NCBI GenBank assembly: GCA_029717555.1
Contig: JAMDHS010000144.1
Span: forward strand, 1 to 27,950
Direction of reading: 5' to 3'
Origin: Peribolospora baueri
Lineage: Eukaryota; Basidiomycota; Peribolosporomycetes; Peribolosporales; Peribolosporaceae
DNA length: 27,950 nt
Below, in pieces: positions 21,307-27,950 of this stretch. A model generated the notes under the pieces. It was not told the DNA's origin. It made no database searches and saw nothing but the letters and a program-made list of their open reading frames with translations. Both the position numbers and the translations under genes were made by a program. Every line of letters starts with the position of its first letter. Within the stretch, counting starts at the first letter, position 1.

Positions 21307-23809
21307 CTACTCGTCTTCGTCGTCCTTTCGTCGTCGTTTCCTGCTACCCGCCTCCGAGCCATCTTCAGACTGCTCCTGCACCGGCTGTTGCTGCCAGTTT
21401 ATTGACGGCGCCTGAGGGAGGGTAGGCACGACGGGCATGCCAGACGGTGCGGAGACGGCGACGACAGGTGCGGGCGCGGAAGAGCTGGCAGAGCCGGAGG
21501 GGGAGGAGGAGGGGGGGGCGGGCATCTGTGGCGCTGGCAGCGTCGTCGTCCCGCCCGCCGCCTCGATCGCCGCTGCCTTTTCGCCGCATTCTTTCTCCAC
21601 CCGCCAGTGTCGCCGCAAGGCGTCGCTGCGCGGGAAGCCCTTGCCACAACTGTAGAGAAGGAAGGCAGACCGATGAGCAAAGGAAAAGACAGCAAAAAGG
21701 AGGTGGGGACTATAACTCACGCATCGCAGATATAAGGCTTGTCACCGCTGTGCACGCGCGCGTGCCTCTCCAGATCGTGTTTCCGGCTAAACGCCCTGGG
21801 GCAGCTGGAGCAGGCAAACGGTTTGAGCTGGCTATGGCTCCGGAGATGCGCCTTGAGGTTGTAGCTCCTGTTCTTGGCGAACGTCTTGGGGCAGTTGGGG
21901 AAGGGACATCGGGCGACGCCGTCGGCGTCCATGGCCGCGTCAAAGCCGGCGATGCCGCTCATGGTGGCCGAGGGGCCGAGCATCGAGATGCCGAGGTGGT
22001 CGTGTCCGAGCACCTGGGCGTTCGCGATGGGCACGCCGTTGACGTCCACCATGGTCGCGCCCGGCGCCGAAGGCGGCTGCGTGGCGAGGACGGACGGGAA
22101 GGTGGTCGTGGATGGACCGTTGCCGTTGATGATGTGCATCGGCGCCGCCTGGGGGAGCGACGGCGGTCGAACGTTGAACGATGTTTGGCCGCCGCCGGCA
22201 AGCGAAGCGGGAGAGAGAGCGCTAGGCGAAGAAGTGAGGCGGGGCGTAAGGTGTTGGAGACCGGCGGGACTGCCGTGCTGGGAAAGCGGTCCCAAGCTGT
22301 TCGTCCTGACGTGGTTGTGGCCATTCCGAGAGCTGAGCCAGACACCGCTGGTCAAATTGCCCATGTCGTCTTCCAAATCGCCCACGCCTCCAGCCCAACC
22401 GCCGGTCAACTTGTTCCGCGTGGGCTGGCCAACCAGGCCGAGCGAGGAGGAGCGCATCTGCATGGGCCCATTCGGACCGACGAAGGGGTGAGGAGCGGGA
22501 GACATGGAGGTGTGGCCAGGAGCGGAGAGCCGGCTGATGCCGATGCCCTGAGGGGCGTACAAAGACGGGGACAGGCCGGAACTGACGCTGGCGCCGGCAG
22601 AGAGGGTGGCTTGCTGTTCCGACAACGGCATCTGCGAGCGTACGATGGGTTGGGGAGACTGGGTGAAGCTCGCCGCGGGAGCGGCTGCGGACGGAGGCAA
22701 GGAGGGGGGCGTGGTGGGACGCGACATGCCCGGGTTGAATCCGGCGAGGGGATTGATGGGAAAGTCGTAGTTGGGCTGAGAAGACGTGCTGCCGTTGGGG
22801 CTAGCGCCGGACATGGACTGAGACTGGGAGCTGGTGCGTCGGTGGGCCGGAACGGGCGGAGCGGACGCGGGAGCGCTCGAGGAGGAAGAGCGGATGACGA
22901 CCTCCTGCGTCGCGGGGGACCCGGGGGTGCGAGCATGCAAGAAGGACAACCTGGAAGGCGGGAAGGGGTCGGAAGAGGACGAAGAGGGGTCTCCGACGGA
23001 GTGGTCGAAGAAGGCCATGGAGCCGGGGGCGGAGAGCACGGGGAGATCGGTGCCATTGGAGGCGATGTTGAGGGTGTCGGGCGTCGGGTAATCGACGACT
23101 CGGAGAGCGTTCCTGGAATCGACGTCGGCGGAGGACAATCCGGCGACGGTGGTATCGATCCAAACGTCGGCCGGGGTCGACAAGGAGACATCGGAGACGT
23201 GGAAACCGACGGGGCCTACGGCGACGTCGTGGGGCAAGTCGGCTAAGCTGTCGCCGAGGTCGTGATTGGGGTTGAACACGTTGGCCTGCGTGTGAGCGGA
23301 GTATTCTTTGGAAGGGAAGCAACAGAGGTTTGGGAGGTGAGCGAGAAGATGCGCATATCCAAGGCGCGTGGACACACACCATACTCGGGCACAGCGTCGA
23401 GGAGATCGACGGGCAGCTCGGGGAACTTGAGCTCGCCGTCGGGGCCGAGGTCGAGAAGGTCGATGCCATTGGCTCCGGGTGCCTCTGTGCCGGCTCTGAG
23501 GGCACTCTGTGCGAGCTCGAACTCAAGGTCGACGTCGTAGGACGGCCCAGGGACAGGGGCGGATTGGGCGGCGAGATGATGGGAAGCGGGGCCGGAGAAG
23601 GGGAGGGAGGACAGGGAGTGGCCGACGGTGTCATCAGCGATCCTGGACTGGACGGAGGCGGGGCCGGCGCCGGCGCTGGCGGAGGAGGCTGGGAGTGTAG
23701 GAAGGGAGAAAGCGTGACCGAGGTCGGAGGCCGACAAGTCCAGTTGGTGCTGGTCCATGCCGCGAAGGTGAGAGTGCAGGCCGGAGGAGGAGGGGAGGAC
23801 CGAGGTCAT
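21307..23809 (-). CDS. C2H2 zinc-finger transcription factor (Crz1-like?)
   Basis: A probable sequence-specific nuclear transcription factor. Three minus-strand exons join in phase: 23809-23380, 23305-21721 and 21649-21307, giving 785 residues. The long N-terminal part is rich in Ser, Pro, Gly and Ala and looks disordered, with acidic hydrophobic patches such as DVDLEFELAQSAL and LPVDLLDAVPEY that could activate transcription. Three adjacent fingers follow. Finger 1 spans 610-634 (C-x4-C-x14-H-x3-H, RSYNLKAHLRSH). Finger 2 spans 642-662 (AFSRKHDLERHARVH). Finger 3 spans 670-693 (GFPRSDALRRH, then x6 and Cys, so C2HC). Intron 2 splits finger 3 between its two cysteines. The tail ends in the basic cluster RKRRRK, a likely nuclear signal, followed by acidic residues. 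Spacing and the Cys-ended last finger recall calcineurin-responsive Crz1 factors, but I see no clear PxIxIT docking motif, so that identity is tentative. Confidence 0.9.
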
Positions 23810-24443
23810 GCTGCGTTCGGGGTGGCGGTTACCGGGCGGCGGTCAAGCGAGTAGCGAGCACGCTGGAGGGAGGGGAATCGTCTCGTCCCGCACGGACGGA
23901 ACGTGTGCCACGCCAAACGATGGGGGGGCGCTGACGTCCGAAAGCAGAGGAAGTGTGAAGGATGGAGAGAGGGGGACGGGGTCAGCACAAGGGAGGTGTG
24001 GTCATGGAATCCTCGCTCCTCGCTCTCCGGCCTCGGTCCGGTGCTTCGTTCATGCGAGCGGGCCCACTTACGATGATAACCGTATGGAAGGAAGGGGGAG
24101 GCAGGTTGGGTAGAAGAGATTAGGGGGTCGTCAGGTGGGAGGAGTGCAAGAACCAAGGGAGGGGCGACGACCAGCGAGCGGGGGGAGGGGAGAGGAAGCT
24201 GCGACGGGGATAGGGGTCGGTGGTGGTGGAGGTGGTGGTTGTGGTTGAAATTCGGGTTCTGGTTCGGGCACGGGCAGTGGCGGTGGTGGTGAAGGGGAAG
24301 TGGGGCCGTAGATTACGCGTGAGGGTTAGCGAGGAGAGGAGAGGACGTCGGATATCGTGGACGGCGGGTCGGTTCGGGGAGCACGCGAGCGGAAGAGGGA
24401 AGAGGGGGTGGTGGTGGAAAGGGGAGGGAGAGGAAAAGAGGGA

Positions 24444-24479
24444 GGGAAAGGGAAAGGGAAAGGGAAAGGGAAAGGGAAA
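24444..24479. repeat. (GGGAAA)6 microsatellite
   Basis: Six tandem copies of GGGAAA lie within a longer purine-rich tract about 640 bases upstream of the zinc-finger start codon. Confidence 0.9.
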
Positions 24480-25033
24480 AGGGCCGTCTGGGGAAGGAGT
24501 CGGTGAGCGAGCGTAGCGGGATGGTGGTGAGGTGAGCGTGCGGTGCTGTGCGAGGTGGGACCGGGACGGGAGGCGAGCGAGCGAGGAAGCGAACGTCGTG
24601 GGCCGGATGGATGGACTGGCGGAAGAAGAAGAGAAGAGGGACGGGCGAATCAGTCCCCTCCGTCCGCACATCCGCTCTCTCTCGTCTGGCGGTGGCCAGG
24701 GCAGGCAGACAGACACCACATAGAGAGAAGACACACCTAGAGCCAGCTAGACACAGACAGACACAGACACAGACGCAGCCGTGCACGAGGTGCTCGCCTT
24801 GAGTGCCGCAGCACCGGATGAGGAGAGGCAGCCAGCCCAGCAGCCAGCGTGTGCCGCAGCTCGGCCAATCAGGCGACATCAGCGCGCCACCACGGACGGA
24901 CCGACGACGCGGTTAGCGGGTCGGTTAGGGGACAGGGTGCCGCAGCCAGACAGTCCAGCGTCAACTCAATTCAATAGGCTACTTCGAACCGTTTTGAACT
25001 CGGTTCGCGTCCATGTCGGTTGAGGCCCCTTTT

Positions 25034-25072
25034 AGTTCGGTTCAGTTCGGTTCAGTTCAGTTCAGTTCAGTT
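25034..25072. repeat. GTTCG/GTTCA pentanucleotide repeat
   Basis: Imperfect tandem GTTCG and GTTCA units run for about 39 bases, becoming uniform GTTCA units at the right side. Confidence 0.85.
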
Positions 25073-25397
25073 CCGTCGACGTGAGGCGATCGATCCGTCG
25101 ACTCGAGCACGCTGTCGTCCTCCCTTGAATCCGTTCCGTCGTCGACCCTCCGTCTGGGACCCACCGAGTCGAACTTGCGCGTGCTCTCATCCCCACCTCG
25201 GCTCGCCGCCTATTCACTGCCTCAACGAACCCTCGACCGTCGCCGATCGCACACACGCAAACCTCGTCGTCGACACCTGGGATGACCCGCACACACCGCA
25301 CATGTACATCCAACCCAACCCAACCGGACATCTCTGCCTTCTCTCTCACGGACCTGATCCCGCCTTCGAACATGGCACGAATAAACTAGCCGGGTAA

Positions 25398-25433
25398 GAC
25401 GGACGGACGGACGGACGGACGGACGGACGGACG
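25398..25433. repeat. (GACG)9 microsatellite
   Basis: Tandem GACG units run for about 36 bases without interruption. Confidence 0.95.
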
Positions 25434-25640
25434 ACCACGATCCCACTAGGGCGGACCCTCTCCGGGACCGGCGGCCAGACAGACGGGTGGGTCGTGGTGG
25501 AATGCTGAGATGATACATCCGCGCCTTCCCGTCTTTATGGACCGTGCGGTGCGGTGGGGCGCATGACTGCACATCGCATACGGCAGACTTCCTTCCTCAC
25601 CAATCTCCAACGCTCGAACAGTTGCCATACGCTCCCCCCC

Positions 25641-25658
25641 GTTCGTTCGTTCGTTCGT
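25641..25658. repeat. (GTTC)n microsatellite
   Basis: Four full GTTC units and a partial one follow a run of eight C residues. Confidence 0.85.
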
Positions 25659-26036
25659 TATCTTGAGACGGGATGGGATGGATGGACGGGCGACCACGCG
25701 ATGTGATCGTTCGTCGGCAATCATAGATCCATGGCGGACGTGGACGTGGACAGGAAGGGAAGGGAAGGGAAAAAGAACAGAAAAGCGAAAGGAAGCAAAT
25801 CAATTCCATTCGAATCCTGCACCCGTTGCCGAATGGGGATGGAGAGGAACCGTTTCCGACGGACCGGATGGGACGGGACGTTGGACTGGACTGAATTCAA
25901 GTCAACGTTGACATCTTACCATCCTCTATGTCTCGGTCTCCAGATACATCCCCCCTTGCTTGCTCGCCCGTCACGTGCTGTCACCTGCTCTGCCGTTTTG
26001 CGAAACAATCGGCTGCTCGACAACCTCGACCCCGAG

Positions 26037-26130
26037 GCTTCATGCTTTTATGCTCCTTGGCGTAATCTTCTCCAAACTAGCTTTCCACCGTCTCGCGGAC
26101 AGACCTCGCTACGCCGTCAGTCATAAGAGC
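26037..26130 (+). repeat. Direct repeat, copy 1 (short form)
   Basis: This copy matches 26230-26392 in two blocks: CTTCATGCTTTTATGC at the left, and a longer block starting ATCTTCTCCAA and running through CTTTCCACCGTCTCG to about 26130. Here the two blocks are almost adjacent. Confidence 0.8.
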
Positions 26131-26229
26131 GCGTCCAGGCTCTCGTCGTCGATGGATCTCAAAATCGTCGGATGTTTGGAATCCAGTGCACCTTTCGGCC
26201 AGTCCGAGATGAACCACACCGTGCCCGAC

Positions 26230-26392
26230 GCTTCATGCTTTTATGCCCCTCGGCCACCAAATCTTTGCCTCTCTCGTCCTATATACCCAGGCCATCGATC
26301 GACGCGTGCGAAAAGGTGTCCCATCATCTTCTCCAAGCTAGCTTTCCACCGTCTCGTGGACAGGACCGCCCTACGCCGTCAGCCATAAAAGA
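26230..26392 (+). repeat. Direct repeat, copy 2 (with ~70-base internal segment)
   Basis: The same two blocks as copy 1, but separated by an extra ~70 bases (26256-26325). Either copy 2 gained an insert or copy 1 lost it. The repeat ends about 60 bases before the inverted-repeat arm at 26451, so the whole area 26037-26658 may be one composite repeat. Confidence 0.8.
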
Positions 26393-26450
26393 CCGTCCCG
26401 ACGGTCACAGGAGAGGAGAGGCGCTGACATCCTCCTCCAAATCCAGCCTG

Positions 26451-26658
26451 CCCGAACACGCGACCAAGCCTGAATAAAGAGTTGAATACCGTTTCTGGGC
26501 GAGCACGCCGAATCCGAACGCGAGCCGATTTCGTAAACCGACCCCTCCATGTCCTTCATCCTATATGACTTATCCCTTCGTTCTCCATGTCAACCTCATG
26601 CGATCGCTCCGGCGTTATTCTCGCCTCTCGCGTCATCTTGACCGCCTTGTCCTTCAGA
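26451..26658 (-). repeat. Right arm of long-distance inverted repeat
   Basis: Reverse complement of 588-786. The arms are separated by about 25.7 kb that contains every confidently called complete gene in the window. The short frame starting MKDMEGSVYEIGSRSD has an ATG in this copy only. No transposase-like frame is associated with either arm. Confidence 0.85.
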
Positions 26659-27200
26659 TTGTCCTGCGAAGCGAGGGACATGTCAGCGCCCGTTCGTCTC
26701 TCGCGTGCAGCCGGTCAAAGATGGGATCGTGCGATACCGATCGTGGGTAACCCCCCGGCGAGAGAGCTCACCTTGACCCATTGCAGACTGCGAAACGCCG
26801 GCACCTGCATGACGCCCTTGTGTTCGCGGTGAATAGCCCGTCGCCTCTCCCTCCTCGTCTCAGCTTCACAATTACCGTCGCTCGTATGTCAACTCGTGCG
26901 TCTCGCTCGTCCTGGCACTCCGCAGACTCTCACGGTCGCTGTTATCGGACGCCTTTTCCCAAGCCGCTCGTTCGGCAGACGGGGGCTCGAGCTCGCCGGA
27001 TTGCACCCGACCGATATCAGAGCTGCTGTCGTTCGGATGGCTGATCGAATCCCAGCTCCGACGGCTTACACCTTCTCCATCCGATTGCGCTCCGCCCGAC
27101 AGCCACAAGACAGGAAGAAGACAGGAAGAAGAAGAAGAAGACGAAGACGACGCCGACGTTGAACAGCATCAAGTCCGTCCCGTTCCCGAAGTTAATCCAC
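26659..27200. other. Region downstream of secreted-protein exon
   Basis: It may contain later minus-strand exons of the putative secreted protein. A fragment reading INFGNGTDLMLFNV lies at about 27150-27195, and polar sequence follows, but I could not find a consistent exon chain. A GAA/GAC trinucleotide tract lies at 27109-27150. Confidence 0.35.
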
Positions 27201-27440
27201 CTAGGCGTCCGGCTGCCAGGCTGTTGGAGTTGTGCCATCAACGCCTTCGTCTCCGGGTAAGCCCGCCGCGAGGAAGGGGAACGGCTGGTCGGTGTAGATC
27301 ACCGTCCCGTTCGTCGGTGAGCAGAGGTCCTTGTAGCCTCCCGCGCAAGCCGCGCCACGAGTCAAATGGCGACGCCCGCCGACGACAGACGTGGCAGAGA
27401 CGCTCAGCGCGAGCACAACAAGTTGCGAAAGGGAAACCAT
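27201..27440 (-). CDS. Putative secreted protein, N-terminal exon
   Basis: The frame starts MVSLSQLVVLALSVSATSVV, a typical signal peptide with a hydrophobic core and a likely cleavage after the small residues. The mature part has two cysteines (ACAGGYKDLCSPTNGTVIY) and an NGT sequon, so it is probably an extracellular or wall-associated glycoprotein. The SPTNGTVIYTDQPFPF segment resembles the first strand of small secreted fungal proteins of unknown function. The frame ends after 79 residues at 27201. Either the protein is very short or it continues through an intron into 26700-27200. A TATA-like element lies about 105 bases upstream, which supports the start. Confidence 0.6.
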   Translation of the reverse strand: MVSLSQLVVLALSVSATSVVGGRRHLTRGAACAGGYKDLCSPTNGTVIYTDQPFPFLAAGLPGDEGVDGTTPTAWQPDA

Positions 27441-27541
27441 GGCCTGCTAAGGAAGGACGAGAAAAAGGGAGCGTCTTCTTGATGACTGGACCTCGGCGCA
27501 AAAAAGTCTGAGTTTTTTGACCTTCTTCTCCCACACGGTCG

Positions 27542-27550
27542 CCCTTATAT
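27542..27550 (-). promoter_or_regulatory. TATA-like element for the secreted-protein gene
   Basis: On the minus strand the bases read ATATAAGGG, about 102-110 bases upstream of the ATG at 27440. This is a plausible fungal TATA position. A duplicated 12-base GCCCTGGGGCCC lies just further upstream at 27575-27598. Confidence 0.4.
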
Positions 27551-27609
27551 TCTTTCACGTAACCTCTCGCACAAGCCCTGGGGCCCGCCCTGGGGCCCAC
27601 ACCGTAGCA

Positions 27610-27919
27610 AGGTCACCTCCGCGTCTCGGGCGGCTCACCCGCACCCGTTCGTGGCCAATATCAAGCTCGGCTGCGACTACCTGTACCCGGGCGAAAGCGG
27701 CAAGACGTTCCAGTTCACATTGAGCCAGCAAAACGGCACGGGCGCACCCGGAAATGAAGGCTTTTGCAATTTGGCCGTTGAGTGGACCTTGCCATGGCTT
27801 CTATGGAGGCTATGCCGCTGACCCAAAGCTTTCCTCTCCCGGTAGCGCCTGATGTGGCGTACTACACTCCGGCCAATCAGCCCGGCCTCGTCACCGTGGT
27901 TAGCGGTCCGAGTTGTTAG
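27610..27919 (+). pseudogene. Protein-like stretch split over frames; possible decayed secreted protein
   Basis: On the plus strand one frame reads VANIKLGCDYLYPG, then TFQFTLSQQNGTGAPGNEGF and CNLAVE. A second frame continues as CHGFYGGYAADPKLSSPGSA, and a third as APDVAYYTPANQPGLVTVVS, ending GPSC and TAG at 27917-27919. Each piece has the composition of a secreted protein (Cys, Asn-Gly-Thr sequon, Gly/Tyr/Pro). The pieces follow one another without gaps, but no GT-AG intron links them in phase. A broken host gene or sequence errors are the likeliest explanations. No known family is recognised. Confidence 0.35.
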
Positions 27920-27950
27920 GGGGGTTAGGGTTTGTATAGGCAACGGAGGC

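Larger units (their letters stand above)
23810..26035. other. Low-complexity intergenic region upstream of zinc-finger gene
   Basis: No supportable gene. The region is rich in purine/pyrimidine-skewed sequence and short tandem repeats, several listed separately. Its first part must contain the promoter and leader of the zinc-finger gene. Long open frames on both strands encode only Ser/Pro or Arg/Gly runs. Confidence 0.5.

Noticed and set aside
21447-23246. 599-codon open frame on the plus strand, Arg/Gly/Glu-rich
   Set aside because: It lies antisense to the zinc-finger gene, whose fingers, splice sites and phases are convincing. The frame is open only because of GC-rich codon use and has no domain.
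24120-24879. Minus-strand frames with Phe-Pro and Leu-Ser repeats
   Set aside because: They are translations of the GGGAAA microsatellite and surrounding purine tract; no domain.
27915-27939. Telomere-like TTAGGG repeats near the right end
   Set aside because: Only two imperfect units (TTAGGGGGG, TTAGGG) occur and unrelated sequence follows, so this is not an array. A similar single unit occurs at about 12645.

Overview
The window looks like nuclear DNA of a GC-rich, intron-dense basidiomycete fungus. Coding sequence is broken by many short introns (about 40-150 bases) with GTGAGY-type donors and CAG/TAG acceptors. Several genes have up to 18 exons, and most products are recognisable fungal proteins. 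Basidiomycota is an inference from gene structure and protein types; I cannot name the species.

Layout, left to right. (1) 3' end of an NmrA-like NAD(P)-binding protein gene (+, up to 244). (2) Purine-rich degenerate repeats, then one arm of an inverted repeat (588-786) whose partner lies at 26451-26658. (3) About 2 kb of intergenic DNA with microsatellites. (4) A microexon-rich gene for a seven-helix membrane protein (+, 2835-5635). (5) Elongin-A (-, 6038-7799). (6) A second multi-helix membrane protein gene, N-terminus unresolved (-, 8139 to about 9700). (7) A complete short-chain dehydrogenase/reductase with an exact 58-bp tandem duplication inside intron 1 (-, 10796-12337). (8) A more AT-rich stretch ending in a fossil Ty3/Gypsy reverse-transcriptase fragment (about 13302-13610). 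(9) The anaphase-promoting complex subunit APC5 gene, 18 exons, with an acidic low-complexity insertion in its N-terminal domain (+, 14076-17933). (10) An F-box protein gene convergent with APC5 (-, 18051-19984). (11) A C2H2 zinc-finger transcription factor (-, 21307-23809). (12) About 3 kb of repeat-rich intergenic DNA with microsatellites, a local direct duplication and the second inverted-repeat arm. (13) A signal-peptide exon of a putative secreted protein (-, 27201-27440). (14) An oddly framed protein-like stretch (+, about 27610-27919).

There is no obvious metabolic cluster. Three of the genes (elongin-A, APC5, F-box) belong to different ubiquitin-ligase systems (elongin-cullin, APC/C, SCF); I read this as chance proximity. 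The two membrane-protein genes may belong to one broad family of poorly characterised fungal seven-helix proteins and face each other across elongin-A. The most unusual features are the microexon structure of the first membrane-protein gene, the APC5 acidic insertion, the perfect intronic duplication and the 25.7-kb-spaced inverted repeat. I found no RNA genes, CRISPR arrays or clear origins.
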